DNA of 64,000 nt from Pseudoteredinibacter isoporae (GTDB lineage: Bacteria > Pseudomonadota > Gammaproteobacteria > Pseudomonadales > Cellvibrionaceae): positions 682,001 through 746,000 of the forward strand of contig NZ_JAAONY010000001.1 in the NCBI RefSeq assembly GCF_011602085.1, written 5' to 3'. The notes beneath the pieces were generated by a model, which worked only from the letters and a program-made list of their open reading frames with translations, ran no database searches and was not told the DNA's origin. This document shows positions 44,955 to 54,461 of this stretch, one piece after another (the first letter of the stretch is position 1; every line of letters starts with the position of its first letter). The position numbers and the translations under genes are program-made.

Positions 44955-47357
44955 ATGCACCTTACCAAGCTATCCAAAGCGATTGCCTTAACAGCCGTCC
45001 CAGGAGGACTTTTCCTCGGGTTTTCCAACGGTTCCGCAGCAGATACCAACGCCGAACTGGAAGAAATGACGGTCTACGGACGCCACAACCAGTTAATTCT
45101 GGAATCGGGAACGGCAACCAAATCCAATATGCAGCTCATCGAGACGCCGGCGGCGATTGTTGTTGTCGACCGCGCTCTGCTGGATGCTCAGGCGGCTACA
45201 ACATTGCAGGAATCTCTTCGCAATGTCAGTGGTCTGGCCCAGGCCGGTAATAACTACGGAATTGGCGACAATCTACAGATTCGTGGTTTGGGTGTGAACT
45301 ATGTCTACGATGGTATGTACGCCGGTGCTGATCTTGGTAACAGCTACAACCCTACCCGCTCCACGACCAACGTTGAGTCTATTGAAGTACTGAAAGGCCC
45401 GGCGACAGGTTTGTATGGCATTGGTTCGGCAGGTGGCGTCATCAATATGATTGAAAAGAAGCCCGAGTTTGAGCCTTCTCTAAAAACTCGCGCCAGCGTT
45501 GGTCGCTGGGGGCATTACAATCTGATGCTGGATAGCACCGATGCGTTGTCTGAGAACACCGCTTATCGTCTGGTAGTAAACCGTGAAGAAGAGGATGGTT
45601 TCCGTGATCTGGGCAGTGAGCGTTCTGAAGTTTACGGTTCACTGAAGTTTGTCGCCAGCGACCAGCATTCCTTGTTGTTATCTGCTGCTTACATCGATGA
45701 CTCTGTGCAAGTCGATTCCATTGGTGATCCCGTGCGTATTGTGAGTTGGGACAGTGTCGGGGTTACTCCGACTCTGATTGGCCCTGATCTATTGCCCAAT
45801 GACAATGATAGCGACGGCGATGGTGTTGTGGGCCTGCAACTGACCGACGAACAGCGTGCCCAGCTCGCGGCCAGTATTGGTGCCGAGGATGGCTTGCGCC
45901 CCTATGACTTGGGCAGTGGCTCTTTGATTTCTCCCTTATCACGTCCAAACGAAGGTAAGGAAAGCCGAATCAAATTACGTCACGACTGGACGATATCAGA
46001 CAATTCTCTACTGACCCAGCAACTGTTGTACCGCGATTACGACTCTGAGTTTGTTCGTCAAACCGGAGCTTTTAATTATGTGTATTGGAATCGACGGGGC
46101 GAAATTAATTTGAATCCTCGTGCGCCACTGATTGTTGATGGTGAGCTTTATCCTTTCGCTGCGCGCCGTCAGGAATACCGCAAAGTTGAGTCAGAGGAAA
46201 AAACCTGGCAATACTTCGCGGATCTTAAACACGAATGGCAGAGTGGTTGGATTCGCGGTGAGCACTTGCTCAGTGTGAATTACGAGCAACGCGATATGGC
46301 CTTGAAGAGTTGGTCCATTTACGACGCTGACGGCAATCCCAATGGCAATGCGGTTCCGTATATTTTGGATATCCGTCAAGCAAATTGGGGTGCGGGTCGT
46401 TTCGAAGATTATTCACCCACCCTGAGATCAAATTATGATAAAGAAGTCAGTGCGTATGGCATCAGCTTCCAGGAAGTTGTGTATTTTACTGAGAAGCTGA
46501 CCGGGCGTATTGGTGTGGCCTACAGTCGGATTAAGCAGACGTATCAGCATAAGGGTACGGACCGAAGTCCGGGTGAAGGTGAAGAAGCGGATACCAATGA
46601 TTCCGGTAGCAGCTACAACGTTGGCTTGAATTATCGCGTCACGCCCCAGTTGGCAGCCTTTGTAAATGCCTCTCAGGGGCGTACGGCCTACAGTATTCTG
46701 GGTAGCATCAATGGCCAGAATGATCGCCCGGACTCTGAGTCCAAATCCCTTGATGTGGGTATGCGATTCACGGCGTTTGATGAGGATCTTCTGGCCTCTC
46801 TTGTATGGTTTGAAACACGTCGCACCAATCTTCGTTATAACAACCCGGATTTTAACGACAATCCGAATGATCCGGAATACAACGTCAATGTTCCGCGGTA
46901 TTTCTTTGATGACGAAGACAATACCAAGGGTTGGGAATTCGATCTGAATATGGCTTTGAATGATCAGTTCAGTGTCAATCTTAATGGTACCTACCAAAAA
47001 GCGATTCAGATTCGTTCGGGAAGCCGATCCGGCCAGCGCAAGGGCATCCCTAAAAAGTTTGCCAGTCTTTGGGGTACCTACCATCATGATATTGCCGACG
47101 GCACTCTGGAAACCAGTGTTGGTGTTCGCTATGTCAGTGAGCGTAGCATTAACTCGGTCTCGTTCGGTCTTCCAGTTTCTGAACTCGAGAGCTACACCAG
47201 CTACGATGCGGCCATCAGTTACGAACTCAAGAAAATTAAATTGAGTTTGAATGTTGAGAACCTGACGGATGAGCGTTACTACGAGAAAGCTATGTTCCTG
47301 GGTGGTTTGCCAGCAAACAGCCGCAATGTGAAGCTAACGGTGGATTATGAGTTTTAA
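44955..47357 (+). CDS. TonB-dependent siderophore receptor
   Basis: 800 aa from the ATG at 44955, which has TTGGAG upstream; the open frame could begin at a TTG at 44925 but has no such site. Signal peptide with cleavage near GSAAD. A TonB-box-like stretch EEMTVYG is at about 36-42. The plug domain (about 55-175) has QIRGLGVNYVYDG and VEVLKGP-like SIEVLKGPATGLYG. The beta-barrel follows, and the protein ends with Phe after VENLTDERYYEK and KLTVDYEF, as outer-membrane proteins do. The plug sequence fits ferric-siderophore receptors. A near-perfect Fur box sits upstream. The ligand cannot be told. Confidence 0.92.
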   Translation: MHLTKLSKAIALTAVPGGLFLGFSNGSAADTNAELEEMTVYGRHNQLILESGTATKSNMQLIETPAAIVVVDRALLDAQAATTLQESLRNVSGLAQAGNNYGIGDNLQIRGLGVNYVYDGMYAGADLGNSYNPTRSTTNVESIEVLKGPATGLYGIGSAGGVINMIEKKPEFEPSLKTRASVGRWGHYNLMLDSTDALSENTAYRLVVNREEEDGFRDLGSERSEVYGSLKFVASDQHSLLLSAAYIDDSVQVDSIGDPVRIVSWDSVGVTPTLIGPDLLPNDNDSDGDGVVGLQLTDEQRAQLAASIGAEDGLRPYDLGSGSLISPLSRPNEGKESRIKLRHDWTISDNSLLTQQLLYRDYDSEFVRQTGAFNYVYWNRRGEINLNPRAPLIVDGELYPFAARRQEYRKVESEEKTWQYFADLKHEWQSGWIRGEHLLSVNYEQRDMALKSWSIYDADGNPNGNAVPYILDIRQANWGAGRFEDYSPTLRSNYDKEVSAYGISFQEVVYFTEKLTGRIGVAYSRIKQTYQHKGTDRSPGEGEEADTNDSGSSYNVGLNYRVTPQLAAFVNASQGRTAYSILGSINGQNDRPDSESKSLDVGMRFTAFDEDLLASLVWFETRRTNLRYNNPDFNDNPNDPEYNVNVPRYFFDDEDNTKGWEFDLNMALNDQFSVNLNGTYQKAIQIRSGSRSGQRKGIPKKFASLWGTYHHDIADGTLETSVGVRYVSERSINSVSFGLPVSELESYTSYDAAISYELKKIKLSLNVENLTDERYYEKAMFLGGLPANSRNVKLTVDYEF

Positions 47358-47370
47358 CGGATACGTTAAA
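47353..47370 (+). terminator. Weak AT-rich hairpin at the receptor gene end
   Basis: Arms TTTAACG (47353-47359) and CGTTAAA (47364-47370) around GATA, overlapping the stop codon. No U-tract follows, so it is at best a weak terminator. Confidence 0.3.
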
Positions 47371-47723
47371 TGTTAACGAGATGAGCCTTGGGTGCCGCTT
47401 GATAGAAAATTTGAAGGCGGCATCCAAGGTGATACTTCGAGTGCTTTGCAAATAAGATTCTCTTTCTAAGATCTCTGCGGTTTTGATAAAGGGCTCCAAT
47501 TATGAGTACTTAAAAGCATGCCGCATGTCTTTCTTTGGGTTTGCCCGAACCGCCAGGATAGTTGTATCAATGCCTGGAAATTTAATAAAGTACTCGCTAT
47601 GCCGAAGCCTTCCCTTGCATCGGTATGGAATCAATTACAATCGCCCTGTTTTTCTGTCAAATTTTATTGTTCTTGATCCCAGTGTCAGTTTATATGTCTA
47701 ATTAAACTAGGATGAGTCTATAT
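47371..47723. other. Gene-free interval (353 bp)
   Basis: Between the receptor and the VanZ-like gene. A 72-codon open frame at 47483-47701 lacks a ribosome site, domain features and sensible composition, so I do not call it. Nothing else is recognised. Confidence 0.45.
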
Positions 47724-48071
47724 ATGACCAGGAATCAGGTTCTAATTACGATTATTTTTTTCTGCCTACAATGCCTGGTCTTCTTTTCGGTGTTTCGAAG
47801 TTCCCTGTTTAATGTCGAGGGATTAGGTTTGATAGTTGGTTCTTTCCCTAATTTTATCGGGGGTGTGGTTGTCTGTCTGAGTATTTCAATTTTTGAGGGA
47901 AGAGTTTCTTATTCGATTTTTTATGGGGTGTTAGGCGGAGTTTTGTATGAAATTCTCCAGCTACTTATCACCTCACGTACGTTTGACTATTTTGATATTC
48001 TGGCAAGTGTGTTGGCTGGAGTCGTAGTGTTTTTATTTGGTATTGTTTTTGATAAAACCTTCCCAAGTTAA
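47724..48071 (+). CDS. VanZ-like small membrane protein
   Basis: 115 aa from the ATG at 47724 (AGGATGAG seven bases upstream; an ATG at 47712 overlaps that site). Four predicted transmembrane helices. The third and fourth carry the VanZ-family pattern: YEILQLLITSRTFDYFDIL with E-x2-Q, R and two Asp, then a Gly-containing last helix. Many VanZ-like proteins have no known role beyond glycopeptide tolerance in some hosts. Its AT-rich sequence resembles the CPBP region more than the core genes around it, suggesting it may be an acquired gene. Confidence 0.65.
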   Translation: MTRNQVLITIIFFCLQCLVFFSVFRSSLFNVEGLGLIVGSFPNFIGGVVVCLSISIFEGRVSYSIFYGVLGGVLYEILQLLITSRTFDYFDILASVLAGVVVFLFGIVFDKTFPS

Positions 48072-48196
48072 AAGGTTTGTTGATTTTATAAAATCTTTTC
48101 TAAGCGCTAAGAAACAAAACCGACCTCGATAGGTTATTTTTAATTCTGCTAGAGGCCGTTTGGATTTGCATATCAAAATGGAAAGTCGCTACGGTA

Positions 48197-49060
48197 TCAC
48201 TCAATATTCTGAATTTGCTCCCTCATCTGCTCAATCAACACCTTCAGCTCTACTGCGGCAGCGGTTGTATCGGTGACAATGGATTTAGATGAAAGGGTGT
48301 TGGCTTCTCGATTGAGTTCTTGCATCAGGAAGTCCAGTCGGCGGCCGATGGCGCCTTTTTGTTTCAGGGCGCGACGCACTTCGTTGACGTGTGTATCCAG
48401 GCGATCTAGTTCTTCATCGACATCGGCTTTTTGTGCCAGGATGACAATTTCCTGCTCGACGCGATCGGCATCCAGCTCGGCTTTCAGGTCGCTTAAGCGT
48501 TCCTGAAGCTTTTCCCGTTGCGCTTTCAGGATTTGTGGCATTAATCCTCGAACCAGTGTGACTTGCTCGCTGATGCCTTGCAAGCGCTGCTCAATCATAT
48601 TGGCCAGCTCGGCACCTTCCCGGTTGCGGCTTTCGATTAATTGGTCGATCGTTCCATCGAATTGTTGCAAGGCATCGCGCTTGAGTTGTTCGGCGTCGAC
48701 GCGATCTTCAACAATGACACCTGGCCATTTCAAAAGCTCGAGTGGATCAAGGGGGCTGAACTCGCCCTGGCTTTGTAGTTGCTTATTGGCGCTGATGAGT
48801 TGATCGATTAAATCCTGATTAAGACCTAGTTGCGCCTTCTCGCTAGTTCCGAGTTGGATGTTCAAATTGATATCGAGCTTGCCGCGGCTGAGCTTGTTGC
48901 GAATCTGTTCGCGCAGATTGGGTTCCAGGCTACGATGGGCTTCAGGCAGTCGGAAGTTCGGTTCAAGGTAGCGGTGATTAACACTGCGCAGTTCCCAGCT
49001 GATGCTGCCCCAGGAATATTGTTGTTCGGAGCGTGCAAATCCAGTCATACTGCGTGGCAT
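48197..49060 (-). CDS. yicC: YicC-family endoribonuclease
   Basis: 287 aa, the usual YicC length. It starts MPRSMTGFARSE and has the family's WELRSVNHRYLE segment near 22-33, helical coiled middle, and the C-terminal RRLDFLMQELNREANTLSSK (about 243-262). YicC proteins are RNA endonucleases implicated in small-RNA turnover. The gene is divergent from rph with 125 bp between the starts, the same pairing as in many gammaproteobacteria. A good AAGG ribosome site precedes it. Confidence 0.95.
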   Translation of the reverse strand: MPRSMTGFARSEQQYSWGSISWELRSVNHRYLEPNFRLPEAHRSLEPNLREQIRNKLSRGKLDINLNIQLGTSEKAQLGLNQDLIDQLISANKQLQSQGEFSPLDPLELLKWPGVIVEDRVDAEQLKRDALQQFDGTIDQLIESRNREGAELANMIEQRLQGISEQVTLVRGLMPQILKAQREKLQERLSDLKAELDADRVEQEIVILAQKADVDEELDRLDTHVNEVRRALKQKGAIGRRLDFLMQELNREANTLSSKSIVTDTTAAAVELKVLIEQMREQIQNIE

Positions 49061-49185
49061 AGTGCTTACCTTTTAATCAACTCATAAACTTGCCAGGACC
49101 CGGGAAGTGTTTCCGCAAGTCGCCTAGGGCGGAATCTTACCATAAAGGGTATACTGCCCGGCTAATTCAACACAAAGGTTTATCT

Positions 49186-49923
49186 ATGAGCAGCATCGAG
49201 CGCCCCAGCGGCCGTCAACCCCAGGACCTACGCCCAGTGCGTATCACCCGTAACTTTACCTGCCATGCTGAAGGTTCGGTGCTGGTAGAATTTGGGAATA
49301 CCAAGGTGATCTGTACGGCCAGCGTAGCAGATGGTGTGCCTCGTTTTATGCGTGGTGAAGGCCGAGGCTGGGTGACGGCGGAATATGGCATGCTGCCACG
49401 TTCCACGGGTGATCGTATGAACCGCGAGGCGGCTCGTGGTAAGCAAGGTGGTCGCACTGTGGAAATTCAGCGTTTAATCGGTCGCTCATTGCGCGCGGCT
49501 ATTGATCTTGAAGCTCTGGGTGAAAACACCATTACGATTGACTGCGATGTGATTCAGGCGGATGGTGGCACTCGCACCGCTTCTATTACCGGCGCCTGTG
49601 TTGCCCTGGCTGATGCCATTAACTGGATGAAGGCCAATGACAAGCTGAAAGATGATGTTGAGCCTCTGGCGCGCATGATTGCATCGGTTTCTGTTGGTAT
49701 CTATCAAGGTGAGCCCGTACTGGATCTGGATTACCCGGAAGATTCTAACGCTGAAACTGACATGAATATTGTGATGGCCAGTGATGGTGGCATTATTGAA
49801 ATTCAAGGCACGGCGGAAGGTGAGCCTTTTACCGAGGCGGAATTTATGTCGATGCTGGGTTTGGCGAAAAGCGGCATTAAAGAGCTATTGGGTTTGCAGC
49901 AAGAGGCGCTGGCAAATTCCTGA
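49186..49923 (+). CDS. rph: Ribonuclease PH
   Basis: 245 aa from the ATG at 49186 (AAAGG upstream; the open frame runs back to 49090 without support). It trims the 3' ends of tRNA precursors phosphorolytically. Visible family segments: [13 protein letters not shown] near the start, [12 protein letters not shown] (about 36-47), [14 protein letters not shown] (about 63-76) and [23 protein letters not shown] in the catalytic core with its acidic residues. An intrinsic terminator follows. The gene is divergent from yicC. Confidence 0.96.
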   Translation: MSSIERPSGRQPQDLRPVRITRNFTCHAEGSVLVEFGNTKVICTASVADGVPRFMRGEGRGWVTAEYGMLPRSTGDRMNREAARGKQGGRTVEIQRLIGRSLRAAIDLEALGENTITIDCDVIQADGGTRTASITGACVALADAINWMKANDKLKDDVEPLARMIASVSVGIYQGEPVLDLDYPEDSNAETDMNIVMASDGGIIEIQGTAEGEPFTEAEFMSMLGLAKSGIKELLGLQQEALANS

Positions 49924-49945
49924 TTGTCAGAACATGTCAGTAGGG

Positions 49946-49976
49946 AAAAAGGCAGAGTAAAAAACTCTGCCTTTTT
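49946..49976 (+). terminator. Intrinsic terminator of rph
   Basis: Arms AAAAAGGCAGAGT (49946-49958) and ACTCTGCCTTTTT (49964-49976) with an A5 loop, ending in a run of T. It lies 23 bp after the rph stop. Confidence 0.92.
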
Positions 49977-50066
49977 TGTTTGAGAGATGCGATAGTTAGG
50001 TCATCAATTGGGGTGTAGCTTGAGTGCGATACCTCGGTTCTATTCAAAAATAACAGGAGCAAGACC

Positions 50067-50438
50067 ATGATCGGATACGTTACTTTGGGTACCAACGATT
50101 TTGCCAAAGCCGCTGATTTTTATGATGGCTTATTGGGTTCGATTGGTGCCACGCGTTTTATGGAAATGGATACTTTTATGGCGTGGGCGGTCGACCCGGG
50201 TAAGCCGATGATTTGTATCTCAAAACCATTTGATGGCAACGAAGCCACAGTGGGTAATGGCTGTATGACGGCGGTTGCTATGGATGCGCAAGATAAGGTC
50301 GATGCTTTTTATCACAAAGCCATCGAGCTGGGCGCCAGTGATGAAGGTAAGCCGGGTTCTCGCGGCGATGGCTTTTATGCGGCTTACTTCCGTGACCTTG
50401 ACGGCAATAAGCTGTGTGCGTTCACCATTACAAGCTAA
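50067..50438 (+). CDS. VOC-superfamily (glyoxalase/dioxygenase fold) protein
   Basis: 123 aa. It begins MIGYVTLGTNDFAKAADFYDGLL, the classic first beta-alpha unit of the VOC fold, and ends YFRDLDGNKLCAF, the usual last strand with D-x-D/GN. Unlike many metal-dependent members, the expected N-terminal His is replaced by Tyr or Thr, so it may not bind metal there. A strong AGGAG ribosome site lies before the ATG. Terminator hairpin follows. Substrate unknown. Confidence 0.88.
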   Translation: MIGYVTLGTNDFAKAADFYDGLLGSIGATRFMEMDTFMAWAVDPGKPMICISKPFDGNEATVGNGCMTAVAMDAQDKVDAFYHKAIELGASDEGKPGSRGDGFYAAYFRDLDGNKLCAFTITS

Positions 50439-50450
50439 GCCTTGATTGCG

Positions 50451-50478
50451 TGAGGTCAGAGTGAGAACTCTGACCTCA
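50451..50478. terminator. Bidirectional terminator
   Basis: Arms TGAGGTCAGAGT (50451-50462) and ACTCTGACCTCA (50467-50478) around a GAGA loop, followed by TTTATTTT on the plus strand. It serves the VOC gene and, in the other direction, the convergent molybdoenzyme gene ending at 50493. Confidence 0.85.
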
Positions 50479-50492
50479 TTTATTTTCTGATT

Positions 50493-52622
50493 TTAAATCG
50501 CTTTTACTTCGACAGGTACGCCATTCAGCGCGGCATTACCTGAAACCTGATCGTAAAACTTTTCATCGGTAAGATCGTTACAATTAACACCGGCCTGTTC
50601 ATTGGCAATGCTCATCTTCACCCCTTCTCGGGAGTTATGGCCCCAGCCGTGAGGAATGCTCACAACGCCTGGCATCATTTCATCTGTTGCTTTGACGGCC
50701 ACTTTGAGTTCGCCGACCCTTGACTCGATGCTCACAGTATCACCATCATTAATACCGCGCTTTTCCAAATCCTTGGGGTGCATAAATAATTGCCAGCGAT
50801 CTTTTCCTTTGGTTAAGCGATGGCTGTTGTGCATCCAGGAATTGCAATCGCGAACATGTCGCCGACCAATGAGCAACAGTCCATCTTGAGCTTGATGCCC
50901 GAGCTGTTCCTCCAGTCGGGCAACATCTTCTGGAATTAATTCCGGAAGGCAATGAATCATGCTGTCTTCGGTACACAAACGTCCTTCTGCGATTGAAGGC
51001 TTTAGGGGGCCGAGATCCAGACCGTGTTGATGTTTACCCAGCTCTTCGATAGTTAAAGCCCAATCATTATCGGCAGCTTCGCCATAGGGGCCCATCTGAA
51101 TCGCAAAATCGATGATGTTTTTAGGTTCCGGTAGAGCCTGAAAATCAATGCCTTGTTTTTGCGCCAGGGCAGCGGCCAGCTCATTAAAGATTTGCCAATC
51201 GTGTTTGGCACCTTCGCTGGGTTCAAAAACCGCCTCATTAAAGCGAACGGTATTGCGTACCGCGAGCCTTAAAAATGCGAGATCAAAATGATCGTGCTCC
51301 AGGGTAGTGGTCGGTGGCAAGATGACATCGGCGTGGCGTGTGGTTTCATTGATGTAAATATCAACGGCGACCATAAATTCCAGTTGTTCCAACGCTTTAT
51401 CAAGCTGTTGCCCGTTGGGTGAAGACGAGACCGGGTTACCGGCCATAATAAATAATCCTTTGGCTTGTCCTTCGCCTTCCGTCAGCATTTCTTCTGCCAT
51501 GACGGCGGCTGGAATTTCTCCGTTGAACTCGGGCAGTTGGCTCACTCGGCTTTTCCAGCGACCAAAATTACCCGCACCGGCTTCGCCGGGTTGAACCATA
51601 CCAACCGCAGGATGAGTTAGCAGTGTGCCGCCCTGCTTGTCGAGATTACCGGCCAGAATATTAATTACCTGAATTGCCCAGTTGCACAGTGTGCCGTACT
51701 GTTGAGTGGAAATTCCCATGCGACCGTAAAACGCTGCACGCTCTGTGTTGGCCAGTTTACGTGCAAGCTCCCGGCACTGTTCCGCGCCGATACCAGTATG
51801 GGCTTCGATAAGCTCGGGTTTGAAGGGTTTGGCCAGTGCTTCGATATCGGCAATGTCTTTCAGCAGGGGTTCGAGATGCCCGAGACGAATCAGGTTTTCT
51901 TCAAACAGGGTATGAATAACCGCCATCAGCAAAAAGGCATCGCTGCCCGGACGGATGGGCCAGTGTTCGCTGGCCACCTCGGCAGTTTCGCTGCGTCGCG
52001 GATCAATAACCAGAACCTCGCCATCACGTTGCTTGATGGCTTTCAAGCGTTTGGCGATATCCGGTACTGTCATCATGCTGCCATTACTGGCCATCGGGTT
52101 GCCGCCCATGATGACGAAAAAATCGCAGTGGTCAATATCGGCAATCGGTACTCCCAGTTGGTGCCCGTACATCCAGTAACACACCAGCTGGCAAGGCAGC
52201 TGATCGAGCGACGTGGCGGAAAAACGATTCTTGCTGCGCAGCAATTTCGATAGCATGCTGCCGTGGGTCAGGCTGCCATAGTTGTGCACATTGGGGTTGC
52301 CGGCGTAAATGGCGAGGGCATCTTTACCGTGTGTCTGTTGCAGTTTCACCATGCCTTCAGCGGCCAGTTCGATGGCTTCTTCCCAGCTGATTTCCTGCCA
52401 TTGCCCATCGACTTTTTTTACCGGTTTGCGCAAGCGTTCGGGATCATTGTGTAAATCCTGCAAAGCGACGGCTTTGGGGCAGATATGTCCGCGCCCGAGT
52501 GGATCGTTTTTATCACCTTTAATCGACAGGATTTCCTCGCCCTGGGTTTTAATCTCAATGCCGCAGATAGCTTCACAGAGATTACAGGCACGGTAGTGGG
52601 TTTTAACTTCATTTGCAGACAT
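50493..52622 (-). CDS. Molybdopterin-dependent oxidoreductase (DMSO-reductase superfamily)
   Basis: 709 aa from the ATG at 52622; a GTG at 52634 would add four residues. An N-terminal [4Fe-4S] site is formed by CNLCEAIC (about 14-21) and the Cys of GHICPKA (about 48). The four-domain molybdopterin fold follows, with GGNPMASNG near 173-181, MGISTQQYG near 298-306 and an MGDN-type C-terminal domain (about 590-709, ending in VEVKAI). No twin-arginine signal, so it is cytosolic. The residue that would ligate Mo is not evident by eye. There is no partner subunit gene beside it. Substrate unknown. Confidence 0.9.
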   Translation of the reverse strand: MSANEVKTHYRACNLCEAICGIEIKTQGEEILSIKGDKNDPLGRGHICPKAVALQDLHNDPERLRKPVKKVDGQWQEISWEEAIELAAEGMVKLQQTHGKDALAIYAGNPNVHNYGSLTHGSMLSKLLRSKNRFSATSLDQLPCQLVCYWMYGHQLGVPIADIDHCDFFVIMGGNPMASNGSMMTVPDIAKRLKAIKQRDGEVLVIDPRRSETAEVASEHWPIRPGSDAFLLMAVIHTLFEENLIRLGHLEPLLKDIADIEALAKPFKPELIEAHTGIGAEQCRELARKLANTERAAFYGRMGISTQQYGTLCNWAIQVINILAGNLDKQGGTLLTHPAVGMVQPGEAGAGNFGRWKSRVSQLPEFNGEIPAAVMAEEMLTEGEGQAKGLFIMAGNPVSSSPNGQQLDKALEQLEFMVAVDIYINETTRHADVILPPTTTLEHDHFDLAFLRLAVRNTVRFNEAVFEPSEGAKHDWQIFNELAAALAQKQGIDFQALPEPKNIIDFAIQMGPYGEAADNDWALTIEELGKHQHGLDLGPLKPSIAEGRLCTEDSMIHCLPELIPEDVARLEEQLGHQAQDGLLLIGRRHVRDCNSWMHNSHRLTKGKDRWQLFMHPKDLEKRGINDGDTVSIESRVGELKVAVKATDEMMPGVVSIPHGWGHNSREGVKMSIANEQAGVNCNDLTDEKFYDQVSGNAALNGVPVEVKAI

Positions 52623-52728
52623 GACGGCGCTCACGGATATTATTATTTATGAAAGTATTTAAGGGCTATTCGTCCTATTCCACAAGAGTGAAAACTGACA
52701 TTTAGCAACCCTGAAGTTGGAGGGCAAT

Positions 52729-53259
52729 ATGAACATACCGGAACTGGAAACCGAGCGCCTGCGCCTGCGAGCGTGGCGGGACAGTGATATCGAACCCTAT
52801 ATTGAAATGTGTGCCGATGAAGAGATCATGCGTCATCTCACCGGCAAGCCAATGACCCGCCAGGAAGGCTGGCGTCACGCGGCCTATATCATTGGGCATT
52901 GGCAGCTGAGAGGCTACGGTCACTGGGCACTGGAGCATAAAGAAAGCGGTTTATTCGCCGGACGCCTGGGCTTTTTTAACCCGGAGGATTGGCCGGGTTT
53001 TGAAATAGGATGGGCCATCAGCCGCCCCTTTTGGCGTCAGGGCCTGGCGGAAGAAGGGGCTCGCAGAGCCTTGGCCTATGCTTTTGAGGAGATGGGACGT
53101 GAGGAGCTGATCAGTGTTATCAACCCCGAAAACACGGCGTCAATTGCCTTGGCTGAAAAATTGGGGGAACGCTACCAGCGCGACGATGAGGTATTCGGTC
53201 ACAAGGTCTCGATTTATGGCATGAGCAAACGGGACTGGCTGGCGGCAAACAAAGCCTAG
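52729..53259 (+). CDS. GNAT-family N-acetyltransferase (RimJ/RimL-like)
   Basis: 176 aa from the ATG at 52729, with GGAGG six bases upstream. It begins IPELETERLRLRAWRDSDI, the usual opening of this subfamily. Acetyl-CoA-binding region FEIGWAISRPFWRQGLAEEGARRAL is near residues 88-112 (the Q-x-x-G-x-A part in RQGLAEEG), and NPENTASIALAEKLGE near 132-147. Such enzymes acetylate protein N-termini or small amines; the target is unknown. It overlaps the convergent SUKH-like gene by 4 bp. Confidence 0.9.
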   Translation: MNIPELETERLRLRAWRDSDIEPYIEMCADEEIMRHLTGKPMTRQEGWRHAAYIIGHWQLRGYGHWALEHKESGLFAGRLGFFNPEDWPGFEIGWAISRPFWRQGLAEEGARRALAYAFEEMGREELISVINPENTASIALAEKLGERYQRDDEVFGHKVSIYGMSKRDWLAANKA

Positions 53260-53675
53260 CTGTTTGCCCAGATGTCTCTCGCCCAGTGCCAGATCGATTC
53301 GGCGGCTTCTTCAGTATTGCCGTCGAAGTGCCACAGTACGATTTCGTCGTCCTGATTGACCGCATAGTAGCCTTCCGGGCAGGGGCAGATTGGCAGCAGT
53401 TCACGTGACAGGCCACGCTGCCATGCCTCCGGAGCCATATCCGCCAGGTAGCTGTGGGAGCTGGGGTCGGCAGCGGTTGCCGGTTCCAGGCTGCCGATAA
53501 TCAGATCGCTGGCATGCAGCAGAAAGTCCCGGTAAATCGGAGGAATTGGCAGCAGAATGGCCTCTTCAATATCGACCAAATCGTCGTGCTCGGGGAGATC
53601 CAGAGGGACAGGAACACGTTCGGCGATTTCCTGCAGCGCTTCCAGAACTTCTTCAAAGTCTTCGTTTAAGGCCAT
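53256..53675 (-). CDS. SMI1/KNR4 (SUKH)-like protein
   Basis: 139 aa, acidic, probably alpha/beta. The stretch LLPIPPIYRDFLLHASD near residues 41-57, then a GSLEPATAADP turn and a WHWARDIW end resemble SUKH-superfamily proteins. Some SUKH proteins are immunity proteins to nuclease toxins, but no toxin gene lies here, so this is probably a housekeeping member. It begins 2 bp after the DUF2058 gene stop and is read with it; a GTG at 53684 is an alternative start. Confidence 0.65.
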   Translation of the reverse strand: MALNEDFEEVLEALQEIAERVPVPLDLPEHDDLVDIEEAILLPIPPIYRDFLLHASDLIIGSLEPATAADPSSHSYLADMAPEAWQRGLSRELLPICPCPEGYYAVNQDDEIVLWHFDGNTEEAAESIWHWARDIWANS

Positions 53676-53677
53676 GC

Positions 53678-54217
53678 TTACCACATCAGGTCGTCAGGGA
53701 TCTGGTAGTCAGCGTATGGATCGTCTTCCTCCGCCACTTCAGTGCTGCGTTCGTTTTGCAGAACAACCCGAGCTTCATCGCGCTGGGCAATCTTGTCAGC
53801 CACCGCCTTGGGAACCAATTCGTAGGCTTCGCCTTCGGCCACAATGGCAATTTGGCCGCGTGCCAACTGGCCTTGCAGAGTTTCGTTGACGTAGATCTTT
53901 TTGATCTTCTTCTCATGGGTAAAGGAGTAAGCTACCTCGCCGTCTTTGCGGGAAATAGCATTCTGCTTGATCAGCTGACGAATCTGGGCCTGAATCTCTT
54001 TGGCTTCGATTTCTTTCTGGCGCTCCTGATTCATGGCGCGATCGCGTTCGGCTTTCTCGGCCAGTTTTTGTTTGGCTGCCAGCTTGATCTCGTCTTCCTG
54101 CTGGTGCCCTTTCGGTGTTTGCTTGGCTTTTTTGCGCTTCTCTTTGCTGATGGCCTTGGCCTTTTTCTGATCAACCAGACCGGCACCCAATAGCTGTTCT
54201 TGTAGGGATTTGCTCAT
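53678..54217 (-). CDS. DUF2058 (YaiL-family) nucleoid/RNA-associated protein
   Basis: 179 aa from the ATG at 54217; the open frame runs back to 54322, but the ATG begins the conserved MSKSLQEQLLGAGLVDQKKA of the family. The N-terminal half is Lys/Glu-rich and helical, and the C-terminal half (about 70-179) is globular, with ARGQIAIVAEGEAYELVP near 120-137. The related E. coli YaiL is described as a nucleoprotein or polynucleotide-associated protein. It is the first gene of a pair with the SUKH-like gene. Function remains poorly known. Confidence 0.85.
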   Translation of the reverse strand: MSKSLQEQLLGAGLVDQKKAKAISKEKRKKAKQTPKGHQQEDEIKLAAKQKLAEKAERDRAMNQERQKEIEAKEIQAQIRQLIKQNAISRKDGEVAYSFTHEKKIKKIYVNETLQGQLARGQIAIVAEGEAYELVPKAVADKIAQRDEARVVLQNERSTEVAEEDDPYADYQIPDDLMW

Positions 54218-54461
54218 TTCCCAAAATCCTGCTCTGAAACTGAAAGCCCTATTATAAGCAAACTCCTGCTTGTGCAGTAGATTAACGGGCATCTGTTTAG
54301 CAGCGACTTCGCAAGAGATCATGGAGGTTTTTTACAAAAGCCGGTTAAGCGCACGAAAATTACTAGTTTTAGGGGGCCATATTTCACGGGGGCTCACGTA
54401 ACATTGTCGCCTCGTTTTTTGTGTCTCTACGATACTTTGCCCGAATAGCGATTAAACCTCC

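Noticed and set aside
46428-47087. 219-codon minus-strand open frame inside the siderophore receptor
   Set aside because: Antisense shadow; the receptor frame is intact to its terminal Phe.
47483-47701. 72-codon open frame after the receptor
   Set aside because: No ribosome site, no recognisable composition or domain.
53256-53675. Immunity gene of a polymorphic toxin (SUKH fold)
   Set aside because: No toxin gene or repeat-containing effector is adjacent; it is read with a housekeeping DUF2058 gene.
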